Source: Flavobacterium gelidicaeli (GTDB taxonomy: Bacteria > Bacteroidota > Bacteroidia > Flavobacteriales > Flavobacteriaceae). From it: a stretch of DNA of 64,000 bases. The position numbers were made by a program, and so were the translations under genes. The first letter of the stretch is position 1, and the number at the start of each line of letters is the position of its first letter. The stretch lies in NCBI RefSeq assembly GCF_013294005.1, contig NZ_JABSNK010000012.1, forward strand, positions 39,871 through 103,870, read 5' to 3'. Of this stretch, positions 27,290-35,319 are shown in pieces. The notes beneath the pieces are model-generated. The model had not been told where the DNA came from, searched no databases, and saw only the letters and a list, made by a program, of their open reading frames with translations.

Positions 27290-27826
27290 TTAAGTATGTT
27301 GCACCCACACTAGATCATCTGTTTGATATCCTATTTCTTTTGCTATTTGCAAATACTCCGCGGTAATTTCTAGTGGAATTGATTTTTCACGAGATAAAAT
27401 CCATAGGTACTTTAGACTATCACCAGATACAAGTGCGTATTTGTAATCCATATCAATTGCAAGCACGTTATACCCCGCATAGAAAGGACCAAAGAATGAT
27501 ACTTTAAGCATCGCTACATTTTCATCGCCTACAAATTTAGCTTTACCAGTGCTTTCTTGCCATTTTTCTTTTTTTAAATTATAACCTCTATTCACCACTT
27601 TTATCATTCCGTTATCCTTTAATGAATATTCGGCTGTGGTGTTATTTAATCCTTTTTCAAATTTAAAATCCAGTCTGGCAATTTCATACCATTTACCCAA
27701 GTATTTCTCTTTATCAAAATTTTGAACTGCTACTGCTTTTTCAGGAATGGTTTTGCTTGCGCAAGAATTAAGAAGAAGTCCAACTCCAACTAAAGCCAAA
27801 GTACCTGCTACATATCTCTTTTTCAT
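27290..27826 (-). CDS. Bacterial lipocalin (Blc-like lipoprotein)
   Basis: A 178-residue outer-membrane-type lipoprotein. The signal is MKKRYVAGTLALVGVGLLLNSC, with Cys 22 as the lipidation site. The lipocalin signature is FDKEKYLGKWYEIARLDFKFEKGL, and the second conserved block is YNVLAIDMDYKYALVSGDSLKYLWILSRE. Blc-type proteins bind lysophospholipids or fatty acids in the envelope. Length matches E. coli Blc. It is transcribed alone. Confidence 0.92.
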   Translation of the reverse strand: MKKRYVAGTLALVGVGLLLNSCASKTIPEKAVAVQNFDKEKYLGKWYEIARLDFKFEKGLNNTTAEYSLKDNGMIKVVNRGYNLKKEKWQESTGKAKFVGDENVAMLKVSFFGPFYAGYNVLAIDMDYKYALVSGDSLKYLWILSREKSIPLEITAEYLQIAKEIGYQTDDLVWVQHT

Positions 27827-27917
27827 AGTGTTTGTTTTTAGTAAAGGTAGTAACTGATCCTAATTAAGTATTTATAGAATTTAATTTGAAGTTTATATAA
27901 TTTAATCCTAAAGCATA

Positions 27918-27950
27918 AAAAAACCGCCAAATACAATTTGGCGGTTTCTA
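27918..27950 (-). terminator. Terminator downstream of lpdA
   Basis: AAACCGCCAAAT pairs with ATTTGGCGGTTT around a 3- to 4-nt loop, flanked by an A-run that becomes a T-run on the minus strand. It serves the lpdA gene. Confidence 0.8.
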
Positions 27951-27970
27951 ATATATAATGATCGTTTAAC

Positions 27971-29374
27971 CTATACGTGTATTGGTCTGTTATCTGTTGC
28001 TGCTAATGCCGCTTCTTTTACTGCTTCCGCAAAAGTAGGGTGAGCGTGTGACATTCTAGAAATATCTTCAGCAGATGCTTTGTATTCCATTGCCACTACA
28101 GCCTCAGCAATTAAATCAGCACAACGAGCTCCAATCATGTGAACTCCTAGCACCTCATCTGTTTTTGCATCAGCAAGAATTTTTACAAATCCATCTAAAT
28201 CAGCACTTGCTCTCGCACGTCCTAATGCTTTGAAAGGGAAACTTCCAGATTTATAAGCAATACCAGCTGCTTTTAACTGCTCTTCCGTTTGTCCTACAGC
28301 AGCCACTTCTGGCCAAGTATATACAACACCAGGAATCAAGTTATAATCAATATGTGGTTTTTGCCCTGCTAATAATTCAGCAACCATTGTTCCTTCTTCT
28401 TCTGATTTGTGTGCCAACATAGCTCCACGAACTACATCACCAATTGCGTAGATATTAGGTACATTAGTTTGTAAATGATCGTTAACTTCTACTTGCCCCC
28501 TATCAGTTAATTTTACACCAGCTTTGTCTGCATTTAATCCAGCAGTATAAGGACTACGTCCAACAGCTACTAAAGCGTAATCTCCTTCAAGAGTGATTGT
28601 TTCTCCTTTAGCATTTTCGGCTTGAACAGTAACAATGTCACCCGCTCTTTCAACGGATTTTACCTTGTGAGAAACGTAGAATTTCATTCCCTGCTTCTTT
28701 AATACTTTTGTCAACTCTTTAGACAATGAACTATCCATTCCAGGAATGATACGGTCCATATATTCCACTACAGAAACTTGCGCTCCTAAACGTAGGTATA
28801 CTTGTCCTAATTCAATACCAATAACTCCACCACCAATGATGATAAGGTGCTTAGGTACTTCAGGTAATTTTAATGCTTCAGTAGAAGTAATCACTCTTTC
28901 TTTATCAATGGTAATAAAAGGCAAAGAAGATGGTTTAGAACCTGTAGCAATAATAATATTTTTAGCTTCAATTGTTTCTGATGTTCCGTCAGCTTTTGCA
29001 ATAGCAACATGAGTGGCATCTACAAAAGAACCCAACCCTTCAAAAACAGTGATTTTGTTTTTATCCATTAGGTATTTTACACCACCAGATGTTTGGTCAA
29101 CGACTGCTTGCTTGCGCTCAATCATTTTAGCCAAGTTAACCTTTACTTCACCAGTAAGTTCGATTCCGTGGTCTTCAAAATGCTTAATTTCGGCATAATG
29201 ATGCGAAGACGATAACAACGCTTTTGAAGGAATACATCCTACATTAAGACATGTTCCACCTAGAGCAGAATATTTTTCTACAATTGCTGTTTTGAAGCCT
29301 AGTTGTGCACAACGAATAGCTGACACATATCCGCCTGGACCAGAACCTATAATGACTACGTCAAATGAACTCAT
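27971..29374 (-). CDS. lpdA: Dihydrolipoyl dehydrogenase (E3)
   Basis: A 467-residue flavoprotein disulfide reductase. The redox Cys pair is in GGTCLNVGCIPSKALL (about residues 41-55), the FAD site is VVIIGSGPGGYVSAI at the N-terminus, and the NAD site is LIIIGGGVIGIELGQVY. The C-terminal interface carries the catalytic HxxxxE as SHAHPTFAEAV. It regenerates lipoamide for the pyruvate and 2-oxoglutarate dehydrogenase complexes and the glycine cleavage system. No E1 or E2 gene is adjacent, as is common in this group. The gene stands alone, followed by a terminator. Confidence 0.97.
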   Translation of the reverse strand: MSSFDVVIIGSGPGGYVSAIRCAQLGFKTAIVEKYSALGGTCLNVGCIPSKALLSSSHHYAEIKHFEDHGIELTGEVKVNLAKMIERKQAVVDQTSGGVKYLMDKNKITVFEGLGSFVDATHVAIAKADGTSETIEAKNIIIATGSKPSSLPFITIDKERVITSTEALKLPEVPKHLIIIGGGVIGIELGQVYLRLGAQVSVVEYMDRIIPGMDSSLSKELTKVLKKQGMKFYVSHKVKSVERAGDIVTVQAENAKGETITLEGDYALVAVGRSPYTAGLNADKAGVKLTDRGQVEVNDHLQTNVPNIYAIGDVVRGAMLAHKSEEEGTMVAELLAGQKPHIDYNLIPGVVYTWPEVAAVGQTEEQLKAAGIAYKSGSFPFKALGRARASADLDGFVKILADAKTDEVLGVHMIGARCADLIAEAVVAMEYKASAEDISRMSHAHPTFAEAVKEAALAATDNRPIHV

Positions 29375-29523
29375 AGTATATTTTTTTATGTAAATTAATT
29401 TTCGAGATACAAAATTAAGGAATTAAGTTTTGTTTAAAGTTTAAAGTCATGCTTTTTTGTTACGAATTTACTCAAATAGTAATTATTTTTCATTTGGATT
29501 CCTATTTAGCAGTCTTATAATTC

Positions 29524-29982
29524 TCAAATCGTAACTATTGTTGTGTTTTTCACTTCATTAATCATAAAGGTACTTTGAGTACTCCCAATATGATGTAAGG
29601 TGGTTAGTTTAGTGACTAAAAACTCGCGATACGCTTTCATGTCTTTAACAACTATTTTTAAAATATAATCGTAATCACCACTTACATGATAGCACTCTAA
29701 AACTTCAGGAAGCTGGGTGACCTGACTCTCAAATATGGTTAAAAAATCTTTTGTGTGCTGGATGAGTTTTAAATGACAAAAAACGATAAAACCTTTGTCA
29801 ACTTTTTCCTTATCGAGTAATACTACATATTTATCGATAATGCCTTCCCGTTCTAATTTCTTGATGCGTTCATAAACAGCAGTAACCGAAAGATTCAGTT
29901 TTATCGAAAGTTCCTTTGTGGTTCTTTTACTATCCGTTTGTAGCAAAAGCAGTAATTTCTTATCGGTTGGATCTAAAGTCAT
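29524..29982 (-). CDS. Lrp/AsnC-family transcriptional regulator
   Basis: A 152-residue regulator. The N-terminal winged HTH reads LDPTDKKLLLLLQTDSKRTTKELSIKLNLSVTAVYERIKKLEREGIID, and the C-terminal RAM ligand-binding domain includes LECYHVSGDYDYILKIVVKDM. These proteins sense amino acids and form octamers. It is divergent from a PLP-dependent sulfur-amino-acid enzyme gene at 30307, so that gene is its most likely target, with control perhaps exerted in the shared 324-bp intergenic region. Confidence 0.94.
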   Translation of the reverse strand: MTLDPTDKKLLLLLQTDSKRTTKELSIKLNLSVTAVYERIKKLEREGIIDKYVVLLDKEKVDKGFIVFCHLKLIQHTKDFLTIFESQVTQLPEVLECYHVSGDYDYILKIVVKDMKAYREFLVTKLTTLHHIGSTQSTFMINEVKNTTIVTI

Positions 29983-30161
29983 TGCGTTCGTTTTATAATA
30001 ATAGAAATATAATCTATTATAATCTCACTGAGTATTCTTAAATAGAAAATATAATTACAAAAATACACATAAGTAGTTTAAAAATCTATATTTAACACTA
30101 CTCATTGATTATTAATCTACAAATTCCTTAATTTGATATAAGTTTCTTGATCACACAAGAT

Positions 30162-30290
30162 CCCTAGCCCAGATTGAAGCGGCATCTCCCGATGTAGAAA
30201 AACAAAGCTTTTTTTAAGCTGTAGTTTTTATTTATCAGGAATATAGCGTCCCGAAAGCTTTCGGGAGCTGGAAATAGCTACTAAAAACTA
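30162..30290 (+). ncRNA. Flavobacterial conserved intergenic RNA (Flavo-1-like), copy 1
   Basis: The stretch has the two ends I associate with a structured RNA common in Flavobacterium intergenic regions: CCCTAGCCC...GAAGCGGCATC at the 5' side and GAGCTGGAAATAGCTACTAAAAA at the 3' side, abbreviated here to key blocks. An inner perfect palindrome, TCCCGAAAGCTTTCGGGA, lies at 30249-30266. A second copy on the minus strand at 47332-47486 shares the end blocks but not the interior. The end lies 16 nt before the ATG at 30307, so it forms most of that gene's leader. The Flavo-1 name is from memory and unchecked. Confidence 0.55.
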
Positions 30291-30306
30291 ATTTAAAAAA
30301 TAATAT

Positions 30307-31509
30307 ATGAGCAATTTTAATCCCGCAGACAACATTCAGGATTTACAGTATTTTGGTGAATTTGGTGGTGTAAACCCATCCATTTCTGACTCATCGACCT
30401 ATACTTTTTTATCAGCAAAAACAATGTTTGATACTTTTGAAGGGAACATGGAAGGCTGTTACTTGTACTCCCGCCACTCCTCGCCTAGTAACTTGTACCT
30501 TGACAAAGCCTTGGCAGCAATGGAAGGAACAGAAACTGCCAATGTTTCGGCTTCAGGAATGGGAGCGATCACGCCTACGCTATTGCAATTGTGCGGTACT
30601 GGCGATCACATCGTATCAAGCAGAACCATTTATGGAGGTACATACGCTTTCTTGAAGAATTTTGCTCCTAGAATGGGGATCAAAACAGCGTTTGTAGACA
30701 TTACAAAACTAGATGTAGTTGAAGCTGCAATTACGCCAGATACTAAAGTGCTCTATTGCGAAACGGTGAGTAACCCATTACTGGAAGTTGCTGATATTGC
30801 TGGATTGTCTAAAATTGCCAAAAAACACAATTTAACTTTAGTGGTAGACAATACGTTCTCTCCATTATCAGTAACACCTACTAAATTAGGTGCTGATATT
30901 GTGATCCATTCTTTAACAAAATACATCAACGGAAGTAGCGATACTGTGGGTGGTGTCACTTGTGCGTCACAAGAATTCATCAACAGTTTGAAAGATGTAA
31001 ATAGTGGTGCAAGTATGCTACTAGGTCCTACAATGGACAGTATGCGCTCAGCGAGTGTGATGAAAAACATGCGCACATTGCACTTGAGAATTAAACAGCA
31101 CAGTTACAATGCGGCTTACCTAGCAGAACGTTTTGAGAAAGACGGACTAAAAACTGTTTATCCAGGTTTAGCAAGTCACCCGAGTCATAAAATATATGCA
31201 TCGATGATTAATCATGAGTATGGTTTTGGAGGGATGATGACGTTAGATGTAGGTTCTCTGGCTAAGGCCAATGCTTTGATGGAGTTAATGCAGTCTAAAA
31301 ACCTAGGGTACTTAGCAGTAAGTTTAGGATTTTATAAAACGTTGTTTAGCGCTCCTGGAACTTCTACATCAAGTGAAATTCCGATGGAAGAACAAGCCGA
31401 AATGGGATTAACAGATGGTTTGATTCGTTTTTCTATAGGACTTGACAATGATATTGAACGTACGTACCAAATGATGAAAACTTGCATGCAAGAACTTGCT
31501 ATCCTATAA
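30307..31509 (+). CDS. PLP-dependent Cys/Met metabolism enzyme (methionine gamma-lyase / cystathionine gamma family)
   Basis: A 400-residue fold-type I enzyme. The cofactor lysine is K205 in VIHSLTKYINGSSDTVGG, after VVDNTFSPL. The N-terminal phosphate loop includes YSRHSSPSNLYLDKALAAMEGTETANVSASGMGAI. The C-terminus has SLGFYKTLFSAPGTSTSSEIP, followed by IRFSIGLDN. The group includes methionine gamma-lyase, cystathionine gamma-synthase/lyase and O-acetylhomoserine sulfhydrylase, which cannot be separated reliably by eye. The divergent Lrp-type regulator and the structured RNA in the leader are likely control elements. The 3' end is overlapped on the opposite strand by a runaway ORF. Confidence 0.9.
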   Translation: MSNFNPADNIQDLQYFGEFGGVNPSISDSSTYTFLSAKTMFDTFEGNMEGCYLYSRHSSPSNLYLDKALAAMEGTETANVSASGMGAITPTLLQLCGTGDHIVSSRTIYGGTYAFLKNFAPRMGIKTAFVDITKLDVVEAAITPDTKVLYCETVSNPLLEVADIAGLSKIAKKHNLTLVVDNTFSPLSVTPTKLGADIVIHSLTKYINGSSDTVGGVTCASQEFINSLKDVNSGASMLLGPTMDSMRSASVMKNMRTLHLRIKQHSYNAAYLAERFEKDGLKTVYPGLASHPSHKIYASMINHEYGFGGMMTLDVGSLAKANALMELMQSKNLGYLAVSLGFYKTLFSAPGTSTSSEIPMEEQAEMGLTDGLIRFSIGLDNDIERTYQMMKTCMQELAIL

Positions 31510-32090
31510 TTTTTTAGTTGTTTTACTGTAGAAAATCCGCTTGGGAGTAATCTTGAGCGGATTTTTTTTATTTTAAAGTTACAGCTTGCCTTGAACGTTT
31601 GCGGAATCTTATTTCTCTCAGTTTCCTTATCAAAAACTAAAGATATAATTTCCCATTTGTTATTAGCATAAAAAAGTTGCAAACTGTTTATTCCTCGTCT
31701 TACTACCTCTCCTCCTTTTTCTAATCTGGTTTCGTAGGTACTCCAAACATTAGCTATATTACCAAAAATTTTTACTTCTCTATTAATTTCATTTTCATAA
31801 AAAGGGGTTTCTAAAACCATTAAATCTGTTTCTTTTTGAAAGTCTTTTAGTGATAATGTTAGCTGTTTAGACTCTCCATTAATCATTGAATAATAAGAAT
31901 AAATGGCTTTTGAATTATGAAGAGAAGCATCTCTTTTCCATTGTCTAACTTCACCCGCTTCACCTGAGACTACTTCGTAAAAAGCCTTCATTAGTCCTTC
32001 AATCGTTGAAACATCCTCAATCAAAGGAAATAAATTATCAGTATTGGGTTGTTCGGTATTCATTTTTTTATTTGGCATAATTAGTATCAT
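31332..32090 (-). CDS. NTF2-like (SnoaL/DUF4440-type) protein with abnormal C-terminal extension
   Basis: The ORF encodes 252 residues, but only the first 163 or so look genuine. They form an NTF2-like fold: LMKAFYEVVSGEAGEVRQWKRDASL, then ANVWSTYETRLEKGGEVVRRGINSLQLFYANNKWEIISLVFDKE...NKIP. Related proteins end a few residues after such an IP motif. Here the frame runs on from about 31600 through the terminator hairpin (31533-31569) and 178 bp into the antisense of the PLP enzyme gene. The last 89 residues are therefore probably the result of a lost stop or a small indel. ATGs at 32078 and 32063 are alternative starts. Function unknown, perhaps a small-molecule-binding or enzyme-like cone fold. 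Confidence 0.65.
   Translation of the reverse strand: MILIMPNKKMNTEQPNTDNLFPLIEDVSTIEGLMKAFYEVVSGEAGEVRQWKRDASLHNSKAIYSYYSMINGESKQLTLSLKDFQKETDLMVLETPFYENEINREVKIFGNIANVWSTYETRLEKGGEVVRRGINSLQLFYANNKWEIISLVFDKETERNKIPQTFKASCNFKIKKIRSRLLPSGFSTVKQLKNYRIASSCMQVFIIWYVRSISLSSPIEKRIKPSVNPISACSSIGISLDVEVPGALNNVL
31533..31569. terminator. Terminator after the PLP enzyme gene
   Basis: AAATCCGCT (31533-31541) pairs with AGCGGATTT (31555-31563), followed by a T-run. It is bidirectional by position between convergent genes, yet the minus-strand ORF reads through it. Confidence 0.8.
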
Positions 32091-32217
32091 TAGTTAAAAA
32101 TTGTTCTTTTATAAAACTATCTGAGAACAAACTAATGCCATTTAATTCAGTCTGAAAAAAATTTTATTTACTTGGTTTGATTTTTTATTTAGATGACACT
32201 ACCATTTATGTATCATG

Positions 32218-32541
32218 TCAAAGCATTAACTTATTAATTCTAAGTGTAAGGCATTCTCGATAACTCTTAGCTACAGTAATCTTACTACCAGATAATAATA
32301 AATGATTGTCTTGAAAAGAATCAATAGTAGTAAGATTAACAATATAAGAATTATGCACCCTCATGAATTCATCGGGCAATGTATCAATCAACTCTTTTAA
32401 AGATTTGTAATAACTATATTTCTTATTTGTGGTAGTGATAATTTCAACATAATTCCCCAAACCTTTAATGACTTTTATTTCATTAAAATTAAGTTTAATC
32501 AATTTTTTATCGGACTTAATGAACGCAAAATTAGTTGCCAT
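32218..32541 (-). CDS. Stand-alone LytTR DNA-binding protein
   Basis: A 107-residue protein consisting only of the LytTR beta-fold DNA-binding domain: FIKSDKKLIKLNFNEIKVIKGLGNYVEI, then YYKSLKELIDTLPDEFMRVHNSYIVNL. There is no receiver domain, so it is not a classic response regulator. In Bacteroidota, such single-domain LytTR proteins can act with separate kinases or as direct regulators. No kinase is immediately next to it. It lies 25 bp downstream of the small membrane-anchored protein gene at 32567-33037, on the same strand, so the two may form an operon. Confidence 0.9.
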   Translation of the reverse strand: MATNFAFIKSDKKLIKLNFNEIKVIKGLGNYVEIITTTNKKYSYYKSLKELIDTLPDEFMRVHNSYIVNLTTIDSFQDNHLLLSGSKITVAKSYRECLTLRINKLML

Positions 32542-32566
32542 TTGTAATTGTTTTTGGTTAGTAAAA

Positions 32567-33037
32567 TTACTGCTTTTTAGTCCAGGTTATTTTATAATTG
32601 GGAAACTGCTTTACTAATCGTTCCTTTATTTTTTTTAATGAACTAGAATCAAAATTTTCATATTCGATCTCAATTCCCACCAGATGATCGCTCAGACACC
32701 AAGCTTTAAAAATCAACCTCTGATTGGTTTTGGAGGAATAAAAAACACTTTTCTCGCCAAATTCAGTTCCATAATTCATTAAGTTGAGTTCAGTCAGTGC
32801 TTTTTGGATTTTAAGTTTAATACGTTTTTCAATTTTTAACTTAATACTATCAGGACTTATTTCATGAAATGACTGAATTTCAAAATCGTTATTTGATAAA
32901 TTATCTTGTAACTCTATTGAATACTCTTTAGACCAAGAATAATTTCTATCATAAGTGATGAATTTATAAAATAGAAAAACCATTATTAATAATAGTATCA
33001 GAAAAATCAACAACTGCTTTATGTACCTTTTTTTCAA
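32567..33037 (-). CDS. Small membrane-anchored protein of unknown function
   Basis: A 156-residue protein with a basic start (MKKRYIKQ), one hydrophobic anchor at about residues 9-26 (LLIFLILLLIMVFLFYKF), and a soluble domain rich in Lys, Glu and Asn. The soluble part alternates short beta-like and helical segments (ISPDSIKLKIEKRIKLKIQKALTEL, VGIEIEYENFDSSSLKKIKERLVKQFP). I do not recognise the family. It lies 25 bp upstream of the LytTR gene, so it may be the sensing or anchoring partner of that regulator; this is inference from gene order only. Confidence 0.75.
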   Translation of the reverse strand: MKKRYIKQLLIFLILLLIMVFLFYKFITYDRNYSWSKEYSIELQDNLSNNDFEIQSFHEISPDSIKLKIEKRIKLKIQKALTELNLMNYGTEFGEKSVFYSSKTNQRLIFKAWCLSDHLVGIEIEYENFDSSSLKKIKERLVKQFPNYKITWTKKQ

Positions 33038-33128
33038 GAGAATAAATTTTAAATCATCAATTTAATATTACTAGCTAATTACAAATATATTTTCTTTTAC
33101 TTTCCCACTACAAACAATATCAAAAAAA

Positions 33129-33158
33129 AACGCCTCTTTATTTGCATAAAGAGGCGTT
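33129..33158 (-). terminator. Terminator downstream of the LipL32-like gene
   Basis: AACGCCTCTTTA pairs with TAAAGAGGCGTT around a TTTGCA loop, and the A9 run at its left becomes a T-run on the minus strand. It is placed just after the LipL32-like gene's stop. Confidence 0.85.
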
Positions 33159-33186
33159 CAACTAAAATACGAATGTCTGTTTTATA

Positions 33187-33867
33187 TTATAGTCCTTTTT
33201 TTAATTCTTCAATGGTTTTAGCCATTACAACGCCAGGTAATTTTACTGGAGCAGCAACTTCTGCTAAAAATGTTCCTTTAACTTCTCCTGTTTTGTAAGT
33301 TGTAAAACCAATACGGTACAAACCAACAGTTAAAGCTTTTGTAGGACTCCCCATTTCGCTTTTGTATCTTAATAAAGAATTGTAGCTTCTTCCACTAGGT
33401 TGTTTCGGCATTTCACTACTATCATCATTACTAGCAAGCTTTGTCCAAGTAGCGTTTTTAGCAGCGTCAGCTGTGATATCTTCTTTCTTGAAAATAGTAG
33501 AACGCTCTAGAGTAATGTAAGTATCAAAATAATCGTCAGATGAAGCGTTTTCTGTGTAAGCAGCAGCTGTAATTGCATCTTTAACTTTTGTCTTGGCTAC
33601 TGGAGAAAGCATTCTTACTCCAAGTTCTGGTGCAACAGCAGGAACCCATAGGTAGATATAATAGAATTTTTTGTTGTCTACTATTTCATCTTCATTACCT
33701 GCAGCTGCATATCCTAAATAAGAAATAACATCTGTGTAAGGAACTTTAATTGTCTTTGGTCCCACTTTTTTCTCAATTGAACTTCCAAACTTTTTTAATT
33801 TTTGTGCTTCTGCGTTAAACATACTGCAGAAAGCAAATACTGATAATACTACTAATTTAATTTTCAT
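33187..33867 (-). CDS. LipL32-like surface protein
   Basis: A 226-residue exported protein. The signal peptide MKIKLVVLSVFAFCSMFNAEAQ ends with an AEA-Q signal-peptidase I site; the Cys at 14 is not in a proper lipobox, so this seems non-lipidated, unlike leptospiral LipL32. Similarity to LipL32 as I recall it is clear in several blocks: YYIYLWVPAVAPELGVRMLSP, DDYFDTYITLERS, SYNSLLRYKS, and GLYRIGFTTYKTGEVKGTFLAEV. The Asp-rich calcium loop of LipL32 is reduced to a short SNDDSSE segment. It precedes no recognised partner and follows a SIMPL-domain gene on the same strand (42-bp spacing). Role unknown, possibly an abundant envelope protein. Confidence 0.85.
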   Translation of the reverse strand: MKIKLVVLSVFAFCSMFNAEAQKLKKFGSSIEKKVGPKTIKVPYTDVISYLGYAAAGNEDEIVDNKKFYYIYLWVPAVAPELGVRMLSPVAKTKVKDAITAAAYTENASSDDYFDTYITLERSTIFKKEDITADAAKNATWTKLASNDDSSEMPKQPSGRSYNSLLRYKSEMGSPTKALTVGLYRIGFTTYKTGEVKGTFLAEVAAPVKLPGVVMAKTIEELKKGL

Positions 33868-33909
33868 GTTTGTTTTAGTGAATTTGTTAATTTATAGACA
33901 TTCTTGTTT

Positions 33910-34530
33910 TTATTTTAATTCGTAGGCTACAGTTACTGTATGGGCTTGTTTTGCCGTAGTTCCATAGCCATGTATGAACTGTGCATTGGTGTTTAAATCT
34001 GAAATTTTAACGATTTCTCCAATATTTTTATTTAGTTTTTTAGCTATAGTTTCTGCTTTTTCTTTTGCATTAGCAATCGCTTTTGTTGACAGTTCAATTA
34101 ATTGTTTGTCTGTTAGTTTTGCTGCTTCTATCTCAGTATTACTAATAGACATTCCTGGTGATTTTAATTGTGTCAATTTTCTAAATTCGTCTTTGTCAGA
34201 AGTTCTTAAAAAATAATATTCTGACAATTCCTTATTTTGCGAATAAACCATAGCAAACTCGTAATAGCTATTTCTTTTAAACCTGCTAAAATCTATTCCA
34301 ATTTTTTCTAATTCTTTTATGAAATTTTTCTTAACCACATCAAGTGAAGTTGCTTCTACATCTAGTTGCCCTTCATACGCAAGTATTTGCTGTAAGGCAA
34401 TTACAAGGGTATAACTATCATCCCCCACTACTTTTTCTGTTTCTCCAACTACTTCAATTGTACTTTTATTTTCCTGTGCAATTGATGGTAATGCAACCAA
34501 CAATGCGATTAAGCAAACTATTTTTTTCAT
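33910..34530 (-). CDS. SIMPL (DUF541) domain periplasmic protein
   Basis: A 206-residue protein with signal peptide MKKIVCLIALLVALPSIAQE and a SIMPL/DUF541 domain. Characteristic features are the N-terminal STIEVVGETEKVV segment, a central SIxNTEIEAAKLTDKQL region, and the C-terminal AIANAKEKAETIAKKLNKNIGEIVKISD, followed by TVTVAYELK. The E. coli relative YggE reduces oxidative stress by an unknown mechanism, and others form oligomeric periplasmic rings. It is located between a small membrane protein gene and the LipL32-like gene, all on the minus strand, with gaps of 29 and 42 bp. An operon of envelope proteins is likely. Confidence 0.9.
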   Translation of the reverse strand: MKKIVCLIALLVALPSIAQENKSTIEVVGETEKVVGDDSYTLVIALQQILAYEGQLDVEATSLDVVKKNFIKELEKIGIDFSRFKRNSYYEFAMVYSQNKELSEYYFLRTSDKDEFRKLTQLKSPGMSISNTEIEAAKLTDKQLIELSTKAIANAKEKAETIAKKLNKNIGEIVKISDLNTNAQFIHGYGTTAKQAHTVTVAYELK

Positions 34531-34559
34531 AATTATTCAAATTAAATTTTAGCTTTTTT

Positions 34560-34979
34560 TTAAAAGAAAAGAATGTTGGCTACAATCATCCATGCACCTA
34601 CAAACAACCCAATGATACCTAGTTTACCTTGTTTTGGAGCTAACTTTTCTCTTAGAACCATTGCTTTTTCTTTAGCAGCTTCATTTTTAGATAAAACGTA
34701 TTTATTAATAAGGCTAAACCCTAACATAAATCCTAAAATAGATTGGATGATGTTTCCTGCTAATAAAGATGCCCACCAAATTGGAAATGAAGTAATCCAA
34801 CCTAAGTTTAGAATAGAAAAAACAATACCCCAAACACCGTAGAAACATAAAACAAGTCCAATCCAACCTTGGTAAGGCTCTATCTTTTCTAAAAGTTCTT
34901 TAGCGTCAGGTTTTTTTGATAATAATAAAGAAGGTACTGCAATGATGCTTAATAAGATTAATGTAATTCCGAAAATCAT
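34560..34979 (-). CDS. Small four-helix membrane protein
   Basis: A 139-residue protein with about four hydrophobic stretches (residues 1-20, 38-58, 63-90 and 117-138) separated by polar loops such as [20 protein letters not shown] near-repeat of the pattern [21 protein letters not shown] and [21 protein letters not shown] suggests an internal duplication of helix-loop units. I do not recognise a named family. A TAAATTTG promoter element lies about 100 bp upstream, and the SIMPL gene follows 29 bp after its end, so it is probably the first gene of this envelope operon. Confidence 0.8.
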   Translation of the reverse strand: MIFGITLILLSIIAVPSLLLSKKPDAKELLEKIEPYQGWIGLVLCFYGVWGIVFSILNLGWITSFPIWWASLLAGNIIQSILGFMLGFSLINKYVLSKNEAAKEKAMVLREKLAPKQGKLGIIGLFVGAWMIVANILFF

Positions 34980-35075
34980 AATTTTTGTTTTTAATGGTTA
35001 AAATTTGTTTGTTTTTACAATTGAAACACCCTAAGTTTTTTATTTTTATCTAGTGGTGTTTCTTATTCTCTTCTG

Positions 35076-35083
35076 CAAATTTA
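35076..35083 (-). promoter_or_regulatory. Candidate -7 element for the small membrane protein operon
   Basis: On the minus strand this reads TAAATTTG, an exact TAnnTTTG match about 97 bp upstream of the 34979 start. No convincing -33 box was found. Confidence 0.4.
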
Positions 35084-35130
35084 GACCAATAGTTCCCCTG
35101 CTGTAACCCCTTATTTAGTGAAAATGAATA

Positions 35131-35144
35131 CCCTGAATTCAGGG
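35131..35144. promoter_or_regulatory. Perfect 14-bp palindrome upstream of the envelope operon
   Basis: CCCTGAATTCAGGG is a perfect palindrome placed about 48 bp upstream of the minus-strand TAAATTTG element. It is a good position for an activator site, possibly for the adjacent LuxR-type response regulator. The rest of the 34980-35319 gap holds AT-rich sequence and a terminator. Confidence 0.4.
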
Positions 35145-35261
35145 GGCATAAACATAAATAACTCATAATCAATAACTAAAAAAAATAAGATCGTTTTTTT
35201 TTAATAATAAACAATGCTAATTATTTTTTTGGGTTAAAACCGCTTACTTAAAATTTGACAA

Positions 35262-35289
35262 AAAAAAAGCTCTATTATAAAATAGAGCC
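35262..35289 (-). terminator. Terminator of the kinase/response regulator operon
   Basis: GCTCTATT pairs with AATAGAGC (35270-35289), followed by a T9 run when read on the minus strand. It lies 31 bp beyond the response regulator stop. Confidence 0.8.
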
Positions 35290-35319
35290 TTGGTGTATTA
35301 TTGATTTAGGATAGCTAAG

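Noticed and set aside
30040..30300. SAM riboswitch upstream of the PLP sulfur-amino-acid enzyme
   Set aside because: I could not find the SAM-I core or any SAM-II-like pattern; the region is better explained by the Flavo-1-like element.
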